Of a stretch of 64,000 nucleotides of DNA, positions 35,505 to 45,453 are shown piece after piece. The stretch's first letter is position 1, and each line of letters opens with the position of its first letter. Under the pieces are notes generated by a model. It searched no databases. It had not been told where the DNA came from and saw only the letters and a program-made list of their open reading frames with translations. The stretch is from the NCBI RefSeq assembly GCF_002127325.2, contig NC_035435.2, positions 125,710,526-125,774,525 of the forward strand, given 5' to 3'. The stretch is from Helianthus annuus (Eukaryota > Streptophyta > Magnoliopsida > Asterales > Asteraceae). A program made the position numbers and the translations under genes.

Positions 35505-35821
35505 GGGTTATTGGATTTTAATAATCCTAAGTTTCACCGGTTGGCCGATAATAATCCAAACTTTAAAAATTCCCTCCAATAATCCCAACTTGTAAAAGTT
35601 TGGCCGCCATTGATCCTTTTCTAACATTTTCTAACATAGGTGCACTTAAATCAAGTCTCTAGGTGTAATTGAATCTATTGAGGAGACCAAATTCTTATAT
35701 GTTTGAAAAGAATCAATGGCGGCCAAACTTTTACAAGTTGGGATTATTGGAGAGAATTTTTAAAGTTGGGATTATTTTCGGCCAACTGGTGAAACTTAGG
35801 ATTATTAAAATCCAATAACCC
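35505..35821. mobile_element. MULE-type foldback MITE, 317 bp
   Basis: Perfect 9-bp target duplication TTAAAAGTT (35496-35504 and 35822-35830). Long inverted arms of about 115 bp begin GGGTTATTGGATTTTAATAA and end in its complement. A short loop lies around 35625-35690. The 9-bp TSD and long TIRs fit Mutator-like elements. No coding sequence. Confidence 0.88.
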
Positions 35822-35835
35822 TTAAAAGTTTAAAA

Positions 35836-36775
35836 TTTTGTTTTATAACTTTTGATATAAATAATGTGAAAATAAAAATAATGTATATTGATAGAAATAA
35901 CTTAATTATTAAAAAATAAATGTAAAAGTGGTGATGATGTGGAAATATAAGTATTGGTAAAGATGTTTGTAGGATTGGAGAGAAAAAGTGTATTTGTGAA
36001 AATCTAATGTTAAAATGGAGACCATGGGGGCTAAAATGGTTAGACTTAGGGGCCAAAATGGTTAGTTATAGAGACCATGGGGGCAGATATGTTAAAATTT
36101 CTTATTTTGGGCTAATATAGTAAAAGCAATATAACCAGAGGGGCCAAAAACGTAATTTACTCTTTTGTTTTTGTAACTTTTGATATAAATAATGTGAAAA
36201 TAAAAATAATGTATATCGATAGAAATAACCTAATTATTAAAAGAGTAAACTGTCATTTTGGTCCCTGTGGTTTGGTCAATTTTACCACTTTAGTTCAAAA
36301 CTCAAACTTTTTGCATCTGGGTCCCTGTGGTTTCAGTTTTATTGCCATTTTGGTCCAAAAATGAAATCAGGTCATATTTGTCTTATAAAATCCTGTTATT
36401 TTGTCATTTTCCGCAGAGGCAAAATGATCATTTCTTTTTTATAAATAAATACCATATTTTATATAAGACAAATATGACCTGATTTGCCCCTGAGAAAAAT
36501 GTCAAAATTGCAGGATTTTATAAGACAAGTATGACCTGATTTTCATTTTTGGACCAAAATGGCAATAAAACTGAAACCACAGGGACCCAGATGCAAAAGG
36601 TTTGAGTTTTGGACTAAAGTGGCAAAAGTAACCAAATCTCAGGGACCAAAATGGCAGTTTACTCTTATTAAAAAATAAATGTAAAAGTGGTGATGATGTG
36701 GAAATATAAGTATTGGTAAAAAATATTTGTAGGATTGGAGAGAAAAAATGTATTTGTAAAAATCTAATAAAACAG
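35836..36775. repeat. Direct duplication of a ~180-bp segment, second copy split by a MITE
   Basis: The segment with GATATAAATAATGTGAAAAT, GTGGTGATGATGTGG and GTAGGATTGGAGAG at 35836-36010 recurs at 36163-36242 plus 36665-36775. The interruption is the MITE at 36243-36664. Confidence 0.85.
36243..36664. mobile_element. MULE-type foldback MITE, 422 bp
   Basis: Perfect 9-bp duplication TTATTAAAA (36234-36242 and 36665-36673). Terminal inverted repeats of well over 100 bp begin GAGTAAACTGTCATTTTGG and carry GTCCCTGTGGTTT words. The intact duplicate at 35836-36010 shows the pre-insertion site ATTATTAAAAAATAAATG, confirming the boundaries. Confidence 0.92.
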
Positions 36776-36825
36776 CTGACTAAACACATTTATGAGTGTA
36801 TTTATCACCTTGCATTGATAATGGT

Positions 36826-39800
36826 CAGGGCCGGCTAAGCCCATGTGCAGGATGGGCCTGTGCACAGGGCCCAAACCAGCATGGGGCCCAAAAAAAAAAC
36901 TAAAATTCCTGAATATAATAGGCCCAATTACTAGTTACAAACAATAAGGCCTGATAGGACGAGCGAACTGGGAAACAAACAGACCAAAGAACTGGGAAAC
37001 AAAAAGACGCAACGTGAATGCCTGAATCGCTGAGAGTCTGAGACGCTGACCGGCTGTGATTTGACGATTCAGAGGTATGTTATAACGTTAATAACTTAAT
37101 ATCAGTTGCGATTCGTTTTTGATTTCATATGTTTTCAATCGGATTCGCCGATTCGGAGAATCGGAGGCATGTTGCCATGTTAACAGTTAATATATTATAT
37201 ATATTGCTGTATTGTATGTTAGTTTGCTGTTAGAATAAACATGCTATATATATGTAATTATGTATAAAAACTGTAATGATCTTCATCTGAATATTCATCA
37301 TAAATTTATTAAACAAGACCGAAAAGGGACTAAACCTGCAAATCAGAAAAAGCAAATTAAAATTCTAGATGGAAATTCTAATTTCTTGAAGTCTTGAACC
37401 ATGAATATTAGTTTGTTGTATGTTAGTTTGCACATGGGCTATTGTTAATAATAAATGAATGAATCATGAATGGTATTTAGTTCCTTTTCGGAAATTAAAA
37501 TTCTAGATGGAAATTCTTTTTTTTTTTTCATTTTTTTATTGAAATATTGAATGAATCATGAATGCTATTTGTTAATAATAAATGAATGTATATTTTTTGT
37601 TAAGTGATGTCTTGTGAATATGATTGAAATATTGAATGAATGTTTTTTTTTGTTAATATTTAGAAATTATGCCTCCCGTTCCTAAATACAAATACCCATC
37701 CGGCCATCAAAAACGTAAGAAGAGGAAGCTAGAGGAAGAGAAAAGAAAGGCGGACGACGTAAAACAAAACCGAATAAACAAGTTTTTTTCAAAAGAAACT
37801 CAAAATTCTAGTTCTAGCTTGGGTGACGATAATGTGGGTCAAGAGGCTAATGTGGGCGAAGACAATGTGACCGTAGGTGAAGAAGGTAATGTGGGCGAAG
37901 ACAATGTGACCGTAGGTGAAGACAACATGAACGTAGGTGAAGATAATGTTAATGATACCGTAGATGAAGATGATGTTAATCCGGTTCCGGATATTGATAT
38001 TTTTGATCCTAGAAATTGGGGTGGGCTTAGTAATGACATGATTAAAGAGTTGGTTACGAAAGGTCCAAAAAGAGATATGGATGTTAAGGGCCCCGTGGAT
38101 AAATTTGGAAGACATTTTTCTAATACCATGTACACTAGAATATTATCAAATAGGGAGACGTGCGATAGAGAATGGCTAGTGTATTCGAAAAAACTTGACA
38201 AACTCTATTGTTTTTGTTGTAAAGTTTTTAGAACGCGGCATCCGAAAGGTGGGTTGGATGATGAAGGTTATAACGATTGGAGACATGCCAGTGGTAGACT
38301 TAAAGAACATGAAGTTGGTTTAGAACATTTCAAGAACATGCATGAATGGTTTGAATTGCGGCAAAGGTTGAAATGCAAAGAAACAATTGACAAAGGGGCA
38401 TATGAGCACTTTAGAAAAGAAAAAGATTATTGGAAACAAGTCATCTTAAGGATTATTGCACTTGTGAAGTTTCTTGCAAAATATGGCTTAGCGTTTCGTG
38501 GGTCAAATGAGAAGTTGTATCAAAAAGGAAATGGAAACTTTTTGGGTTTGGTTGAGATGTTGGAAGAGTTTGACCCGATTATGAAAGAACATGTGCGCCG
38601 AGTTTTGAATGAAGAGTGCCATGTACACTTTCTTAGCCACAATATTCAAAACGAGTTGATACAATTATTAGGGGATAAAGTTAGAACCGAAATCATCAAG
38701 AAAGTTAAGCAAGCAAAGTATTACTCCATCATCCTCGATTGCACGCCTGATACAAGTCACCAATAGCAAATGTCCATAATTGTGAGGTATGTGAATTTTA
38801 ACTCTAGTTCTGTGACCATTGAGGAATCCTTTTTAGGTTTTTTGGTTGTTGATGATACCACGGGTTTAGGACTTTTTGAAGTAACATGTAAGGAATTAGA
38901 GTCGCTTGATCTTGATATTGGTGATATGCGTGGTCAAGGCTACGATAATGGGGCAAACATGAGAGGAAAAAACAAAGGAGTTCAAACTAGATTTTTAGAA
39001 AAAAATCCTAGAGCTTTCTATAGTGCTTGTGGTTGTCATAGTCTAAATCTAGCATTGTGTGACATGGCTAACACAATTACTAAGTCTAAGGAATTTTTTG
39101 GAACAATACAACGGTTATATACTATCTTTGCCCATTCTATTAATAGATGGCAAATTTTGAAAGACAATGTTAAAGGATTAACTCTTAAATCATTGTCTAC
39201 AACTCGTTGGGAAAGTCGTATAGATAGTATTAAGCCTATAAGAACTCAACTTGGAGATGTAAGAAAAGCTTTGCGAGAAGTTAGGGGGACGGATAGAGAT
39301 GCTAAAATCATAAGTGAAGCTAAATCATTAGAAGAGTATGAACTTGGTGATTTTGAATTTTTGGCACAAATTGTCATTTGGTTTGAATTATTATCAAAGG
39401 TGAATGTGGTGAGCAAACGGTTGCAAGCAAAAGATGTTGTTCTTGATGTTGCTATTGATGAAGTGGACAAATTAATTAAATTCTTTAAGAATTATAGAGA
39501 AGTGGGGTTCTCTAAGGCACTTGATGAAGCTAGAGAAATTGCAAATGAAATAGGTGTTAATGCGGAATTTCGTCAAAAACGTGTGATATATAGGAAAAAA
39601 CAATTTGATGAATCATCAAGTGTAGAAGAAGTAACATTTTCACCCGAGGAGGATTTTAGAGTAAATTATTTTTTAAGTATTGTTGATCAAGCTATTTTTT
39701 CACTTGAAACAAGATTTGAACAATACCAAAAATTCGAAAAAATATTTGGGTTTTTGTTTCCTAAAAAGTTGAAGACTCTTGATGAAGCCAAGCTTAAGGA

Positions 39801-40435
39801 GTGTTGTTATCGCCTTGAAGATGCATTGAAGTATGAAGGAGAATCCGATATTGATGCTAAAGAATTGTGTACGGAGTTGAAGTTGATTACTACATTTTTA
39901 CCGAGACACATTGACAACCCTTTTGACGTTTTAGACTATATCTTCCAACGCAGTACTACTTATCCTTATGCTATAAATGCATATAAAGTGTTGTTGACAA
40001 TTCCGGTAACCGTGGCATCGGCAGAAAGAAGTTTCTCAAAGTTGAAGTTGTTGAAGACCTATTTACGTTCTACAATGTCACAAGAAAGGCTAAACGGGTT
40101 GGCGACAATATCTATTGAAAGTGAAATATTAGATACTATGGATTACAAGGAGTTGATCGAGAACTTTGCTTCAAAAAACGCTAGGAGAACCACACTGTTT
40201 GCTTAGCAAGTAAGTTCGATACTTTGATCATTTTTGCTACACTATTTTTGTTAATTTGTTTTATCTATTTCATAACAATTATCGTAGTATTATGAATTTT
40301 TAGTATTTATATATATATGATTGAATGATTGATGGGTTTATGTTATATGAAGATTTGCGAATAGCCGAATAGGGCCCAAATTTTTTATCTCGAACAGGGC
40401 CAAAAAAATTTTTGTGATTTTCGGAGACGGCCCTG
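36826..40435 (+). mobile_element. hAT transposon, 3,610 bp
   Basis: Perfect 8-bp target duplication ATAATGGT (36818-36825 and 40436-40443). Terminal inverted repeats read CAGGGCCGGCT and, from the right end inward, CAGGGCCGTCT. The subterminal regions share GGGCCC-rich words. It carries one transposase gene, interrupted by a single stop codon. The ends look intact, so the element could still be moved by a transposase supplied from elsewhere. Confidence 0.95.
37669..40206 (+). pseudogene. hAT transposase (TTF-type zinc finger, DUF4371, dimerisation domain), one in-frame stop
   Basis: Two open frames in the same phase (37669-38766 and 38770-40206) are separated by one TAG at 38764-38766, followed by a CAA codon. 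Together they match a transposase of about 845 residues, the kind often annotated in plants as zinc finger MYM-type 1-like. The first frame has a basic N-terminus (HQKRKKRKLEEEKRK), an acidic VGEDNVTVGE repeat near residues 60-105, a TTF-type zinc finger at about 160-222 (LYCFCCKVF, later EHFKNMH), and the catalytic-core Asp in ILDCTPD near 358. The second has RGQGYDNGANMRG near 54 (second core Asp) and the hAT dimerisation block TVASAERSFSKLKLLKTYLR near 415. There is no intron. The break falls between the first and second catalytic blocks, so neither half should transpose alone. Confidence 0.95.
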
Positions 40436-40443
40436 ATAATGGT

Positions 40444-40786
40444 GTTAGTCACTTAGTTTGTAAAATGATAAAAACGCATATGAATTTGATAAATTAGAGG
40501 AGAAATAAAACACTAATATATTTCACTTCCTTTTTATTTAATAATAATATATAAGTCTCAGTTTGACAATCAAAGTGCTAAAGCATGCCAAGAAATATCA
40601 AAAAGTATTATTCGCAAGGCTATAGTTGGATTAACCATCCAAAGATTTATAAAATTAGTTATCAAAGCACCAAACAAATGTCCTTACTATTTTATAAGAT
40701 TTTTAAAGTAGAAATGACCCACGCTCTAATCATACGAATCTTAAAGTGATGACAGTGCAAGAGGCATGCTCTATATTTACATTAAA
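40444..40786. other. Non-coding gap
   Basis: AT-rich DNA between the hAT element and a Helitron. Nothing is recognised. Confidence 0.5.
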
Positions 40787-41716
40787 TTAAAACCTATATA
40801 AATTAGCAAACTTTTTGTGCATAAAGACTTGTAAGTTGTGTTTTGGGTGTTTTCTAAAAAAAAACTTGATTTTTTTGTTTAACCCAAAGGTTTGTACATT
40901 TTCCAATTTTAAACCTACATAATTTGTTTTTTTAACTTTAACCCAAAACTTTTCATTATTTGCAATTTAACTTTACAACTTTTATTACTTATACTTTTCA
41001 TCTTTCGCAAATTTTCGTTTTACGTATAGTTCTAAAATTTTCGAGTTAATACGACGCAACGTGCATGTGTGGTTCAACGTTTTTACCTCTATTTTTCCAT
41101 GTTTGACAGGTTCGTCGCAATGCGCATATTATAGGTCGAGTCAGTGTTGGTTGTCGATGACAGTTGTGTGACATTAGTACTATTTGACACCGTTTTACGC
41201 CCCGCCGCAACGCGGGGTGTGCTTTGGGGATTTTTCAAAGAAAAAATTGTTATGTATATGGTTATCGTAACGTTGGCTTTGGGGGTTTTCCAAAAAAAAA
41301 TTGATTTTTTTTTACTTTTCATGCAAAAGTATTTCATAAATTACTTTTAACCCAAAAGTATTTGTTTTTTACTTTTAACCCAATTTTTTTTATCTTTTAC
41401 TATCTATCCTCATAACTTTTTTTACTTTCAACTTTGGTCCTTTATAGTTTTCATTTTCCGCAAATTTTGCGCTCTATGCTTGGTTCTAAATTTTGTGACT
41501 TAACACATCACAGCGTGCGTCTTTGGCTTAACGTTTTTACGTTTCGTTCTAAATTTTGAGAGTTAACACGACGCAACGTGCGTGTGTGTGTGGGTGAACG
41601 TTTTTACATCGTCTATTTTTACCCCGTTTGACAGGTTTAACATAACGTGTGGATCGTAGATCGACTTAGTTATAAATAAAGAATCCCCGCCGCATTGTGG
41701 CGGGTCATAATCCTAG
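40787..41716 (+). mobile_element. Non-autonomous Helitron (family H1), 930 bp
   Basis: The 5' end TTAAAACCTATATAAATTAG follows A. The 3' end has the hairpin CCCGCCGC-ATT-GTGGCGGG, TCATAATC and CTAG, followed by T. Interior words (AACCCAAAGG, GACGCAACGTGC, CCGCCGCAACGCGGGGTGTG) match the family members at 17660-18847 and 52602-53215. No Rep/helicase gene. Confidence 0.75.
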
Positions 41717-42044
41717 TTTTATCAAAAGGTTACATAAACAACCAATTAGGCCATTACACACACGTTTATAATAGTTTGACCAAATTTTAAAATTATATAG
41801 CGTAGAACTATGGATAATATAATTTAACACACGAAAATATGTCAATGACCTCTAGTTCAAGTGGTAGGAGGATTTGAGTTCTTCTTTGAAGACTCAAGTT
41901 TAATTCTCATTTGATGCAAAAAAGAGTGAGACATTAGTGGGTGGTGATAGGTGACCCAGGGAAACTTGGGTTCAATCCTTGAGCTAAACAGGTTTTACTG
42001 GTAATTTACCGCCGTGTCTACGGGTGGGTGGGTTACTAGGTTTT

Positions 42045-42969
42045 CATGGCCGGCCCTGAGGGTGGGCGGGGAGGCCCACCGGCTAGGGCCTGATATTTCG
42101 AAGGGCATATTATTTTAAAAAAATCCGATATTCATATGTAAAAAAGGTAAATTAATAGGGTATACCTATATCAACACCAACATAGGCCCACTTACAAAAC
42201 TATTTTTCTTGTTTATATTAGTTACTAGGTTATAACCTCGTGTATTACACGGATTGAATAAATGAATTTTATATACCAAATAACAAAACATTATCTTTTT
42301 AAAAGCCTCCTTTATTGCACGGGTTGAAGAAATGTAATTTTATATATTAAATAATAAAATAAGTTATATCTATAAGAACCATATGTATTATATGGGTTGA
42401 ATAAATGTAATATTATATACCAAATAATTAAAAAAAAATTATATCTTTAAAACCATTGTATTACACGGGTTGAATAAATGTAACATTGTTTACCAAATAA
42501 TAAAAAAATTTATATTTTTAAAAACCCTCGTGTATTACATGAGTTGAATAAATATGATTTTATATACCAAATAATAAAAAAAATATATTTAAAAAAACTA
42601 ACGGATTTTTTATATTTAAAGTAGGATAAGAATGAATATTAATCTAAACTAACGGATTTTTTTATATTTAAAGTAGGATAAGACTGAATATTAATCTTTA
42701 TTTATTTAGTTAATATAAGATTGAAAAATCATATGATTGAATAGGTGGGAGGTTGTATTATAATAAATCGGTTAACCGTACTGAATGATAAAGATAATAG
42801 TGATTGTTGAGCAAATTAATTAATCGAATTTAACAGAAACATTTGTGATGTTAGGCAGATTTTTTCATTGTCATTAGGTTTATATCGCTTAATACCCAAT
42901 TGCGTTAAGGCCTAAAGGCACGTTTTTTCGAGTTCGAACAGGGTACAAGAATTCTCGAGGCCGGCCCTG
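42045..42969. mobile_element. Non-autonomous hAT derivative, 925 bp
   Basis: Perfect 8-bp duplication TAGGTTTT (42037-42044 and 42970-42977). Termini are CATGGCCGGCC on the left and, read inward from the right, CAGGGCCGGCC, i.e. the TIR family of the 3.6-kb hAT at 36826. No transposase. It contains the 72-bp hairpin array 42225-42600 and a 60-bp duplication (ACTAACGGATTTTTTATATT) at about 42597-42705. Confidence 0.85.
42225..42600 (-). repeat. ~72-bp tandem hairpin array, inverse of that at 13380
   Basis: About five units near 42239, 42310, 42387, 42459 and 42530, each with a GTGTATTACACGGGTT-type palindrome and TTTATATACCAAATAATAAA. On the minus strand the array ends with a hairpin, TTATAAC, CTAG and then T, as a Helitron 3' end would. 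The matching 5' end was not found. Confidence 0.75.
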
Positions 42970-43087
42970 TAGGTTTTTCTCGGAATTGGTGGTGGATGAC
43001 TCGTGATACTCTTGGAGTACTCCGTTTGTCCAGTGAGTGCTCCGAAAGTGCTCGAAATTTATTTGTTGACCGTTAAAAAAAGAAAAC

Positions 43088-43630
43088 ATGAACATATGAT
43101 AAATAAACTTGTTTAATTCTAAATTACTATAAACATGAAGATATATAAGGTGTGGATTATGCTAAAAAATTGTTTTATTCTATAAAGATGTAGAAAGGAA
43201 AAATCATAACAAGGTGTCATTCGCTTTTTTTCAACATGGTGTAGTTCATTTTTTATTTCTTAGTGTAAAAGTTATTATTATTATTAGAAGCCAAACTGTG
43301 AAGATAATGCACACCAACATGGCAACTTAGAGAAATATTAGGAATAGTTTAAAGACCAAACAGTGAGATTTGTGATATGATTCACACGTGTAAACCACAG
43401 AATACACACATGGGATGTTTGCACGAGTCAAAAATTCGGTGCACGTGTTGAAACATTTGACAAGCGGCGAGTGAGAGATGAGATGTGTGAGCCGAATATT
43501 TTGGGTTGGTGGAGTGTGGTCCCATCTGTTTACTTTCACATGACACAATCAAACACATAGCTCCAGCTGTTAGGTTGTCATTTGCAAATATCGACGATAA
43601 ATAAAATGAAACTGAACCTGATAACACCTC
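43088..43630. other. Non-coding sequence upstream of tRNA-Tyr
   Basis: No gene recognised. Short minus-strand frames (43327-43627) are not supported as genes. Confidence 0.5.
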
Positions 43631-43718
43631 CCGACCTTAGCTCAGTTGGTAGAGCGGAGGACTGTAGTCGTAATTGATAGTAATCCTTAGGTCGCTGGTT
43701 CGAATCCGGCAGGTCGGA
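43631..43718 (+). tRNA. tRNA-Tyr (GUA) with intron
   Basis: A complete 88-nt gene. The acceptor stem CCGACCT pairs with AGGTCGG, with discriminator A at 43718. The D arm carries the A box TTAGCTCAGTTGGTAGAGC, and the T arm carries the B box GGTTCGAATCC. The anticodon GTA is at 43664-43666. A 15-nt intron (43668-43682, TCGTAATTGATAGTA) follows the base 3' of the anticodon, as in other nuclear plant tRNA-Tyr genes; removing it leaves 73 nt. A run of T at 43719-43724 serves as the Pol III terminator. All stems look intact, so it is probably functional. Confidence 0.96.
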
Positions 43719-43724
43719 TTTTTT
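43719..43724 (+). terminator. Pol III T-run terminator
   Basis: At least six T directly after the tRNA-Tyr discriminator base. Confidence 0.85.
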
Positions 43725-43858
43725 TACTTTTATTTTTATCATTCTATTTAAGAGTGATTTGTGGGTCATCTCAAGTCTCAGCATAAGAAAGAACAAATGT
43801 TACTTCGCTTGGACTTGCTCGAACTACTAGGATTTATATTTTGGTATACTGTGGGTTA

Positions 43859-44208
43859 GACCATGTGTAGTGGTTAACATCTCATATTTGGACGTTTTGC
43901 GCCATGTGGCAGCTTAGTCAGCAATGAGACATTATGTGGCGTTTTCTAAAATGGGTGTAGTGGGGATGTGAGACATTATGTTAAATGAGATGTAATATAA
44001 TTAAATAAAACAAAAACCATCAAAAAATCTTATTGGACAAAGAATATGAAGATGAAGGGTGATTGGACAAAATGGGAGCAAGGCGTGGAATATACAACGC
44101 CAAAGAACCAAAATTAAAAAAAAAAAAAAAAAGAACCGCCCCGGGGGGGCCGTCGTTGGGCGTTTTCAAGCATAAAAACGTCCCGGAATGTAATGAGTAC
44201 GCACGGTC
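43859..44208. mobile_element. Harbinger-type MITE, 350 bp
   Basis: Flanked by TTA on both sides (43856-43858 and 44209-44211), with inverted ends GACCATGTG and, read inward from the right, GACCGTGCG. A 3-bp TTA duplication and such ends fit PIF/Harbinger. It contains a poly-A run next to a GC-rich patch (44110-44155). No coding sequence. Confidence 0.65.
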
Positions 44209-44211
44209 TTA

Positions 44212-44311
44212 TAACTTACCATCGTAAAATGACGTGCAACCAGGCAGTTTAGGAAGCCGCTCAACCTAAACTAGGGGTGAGTAAACTTTAACCGATAATC
44301 GAATCAAATTA
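44212..44311. other. Junction fragment before the gypsy array
   Basis: CTAGGGGTGAGTAAAC at 44269 looks like the start of a hAT-type MITE (compare the TAGGGGTG terminus at 13081). It is broken off after about 45 bp by the truncated gag of the first array copy. Confidence 0.45.
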
Positions 44312-45453
44312 ACCGACGGTATTCCAGCAATCGTTGCTGCTGTTAAAAATCCAATAGAACCACAACAAATCGTTCCTAGCAAACGTATTTCTGAAGATAA
44401 CTTCAGTAATAGCGTAAACGGAGGCAATGATCATGTTAATCATGATAATGAACCACGGCAAGCTCCTCCCCCTAAGAAAATGAAAGCTGCAACGCCTGGT
44501 TGCACTTACAAAGAATTTCTTGCTTGTAAACCCACTGAGTTTGCAGGCAATGAAGGAGCGACTGCGGCACTACGTTGGTTAGAGAAAACCGAGGCAGTAA
44601 TTGCCATAAGTAAATGTGCTCAGGATGATCAGGTCATGTACGCGTCAAACCTTTTCAAAGAAGGGGCGCTAGAATGGTGGAATATGGTGTTACAAGCAAA
44701 AGGAAGAAGGATGGCGTATGCTATGAACTGGGAAGAATTTAAGAGCTTTGTAGAAAGAAAATTTTGTCTCGAATATGAAAAGGAACAAATGACAAATAAG
44801 TTTTTAACCCACCGGATGGTGGATGTAGATTGTCGAAAGTATACTTCGACATTTTTCGAGTATGCTCGAGTAGTACCAACCCTGGCTTCGCCAGAGCCGG
44901 TACTTATTTCTCGTTATATTTGGGATTGATTGCTGAAATCCGTAATATCGTCAAGGCTGCGAAACCTCGCACGATTGATGATGCGGTGGATTTAGCCAAT
45001 ACTCTGACTGACGAACTAGTACGGACAAGAGAAGAAAATAGAAGGAAGGAAGTAGCCCAAGAGATTACCCAAGGATTCCGTCCGGGTAACCATAACAATT
45101 TCAAGAAAGGAGGAAATGGGCAATCTTCCACTAGCCCATTTTGCAATTCTTGCAAAAGAAAGCATTTTGGAAGATGCAAAGGATATTGCAATTTTTGCAA
45201 AATTCCGGGGCATCAAGAAGAAGACTGCAGGAGGAAGAGATTTTCAGTCTGCTACAACTGTGGAGAAGCTGGACATCTTAGGCCAGATTGTCCAAAACTG
45301 AACAAACTATCAAACAATAAAGCTAAACCTGCAGAAGAAGCAAAAAAGGAATGTAAGAGCCTTCCAACTGACTGCTCAGGAAGCAGAGCTCATTCCAGAT
45401 GTGATAGCCGGTACGTTCTTAGTTCACAACGTTTACACAAAAGTATTATTTGA
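44312..45453 (+). pseudogene. Array copy 1: 5'-truncated gag
   Basis: It starts inside gag (compare 50500), so the N-terminal ~50 residues are missing. The capsid part has KPTEFAGNEGATAALRWLEK and LEWWNMVLQAKG. A one-base loss at about 44923 causes a stop after LISRYIWD, and the frame resumes with GLIAEIRNI. The nucleocapsid end has two CCHC knuckles, CNFCKIPGHQEEDC and CYNCGEAGHLRPDC. The one-base loss is private to this copy; copies 2 and 3 read WGLIAEI in frame. The protease lies in the +1 frame. Confidence 0.9.

Larger units (their letters stand above)
41843..43087 (+). mobile_element. SINE split by a hAT derivative
   Basis: The 5' part (41843-42044) has an A-box-like TCTAGTTCAAGTGGTAGG and a B-box-like GGGTTCAATCCTTG. 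The sequence resumes after the hAT derivative at 42970-43087 (the first 8 bp being the target duplication) and ends in an A-rich tail (CGTTAAAAAAAGAAAA). Joining the two across one copy of that duplication gives a SINE of about 310 bp ending CGTT-poly(A), like the SINE at 11755-12056. The SINE's own target duplication was not resolved. Confidence 0.7.

Noticed and set aside
37789..38201. Minus-strand frames of 108-120 residues opposite the hAT transposase
   Set aside because: They are antisense shadows of the repetitive acidic segment of the transposase.
45300..45400. Programmed frameshift between gag and protease in the array element
   Set aside because: The protease is in the +1 frame and an A-run (GCAAAAAAGG) is present. 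A classical -1 slip on AAAAAAG would give the wrong frame, and related elements usually have gag and pol in one frame. A shared indel is simpler.
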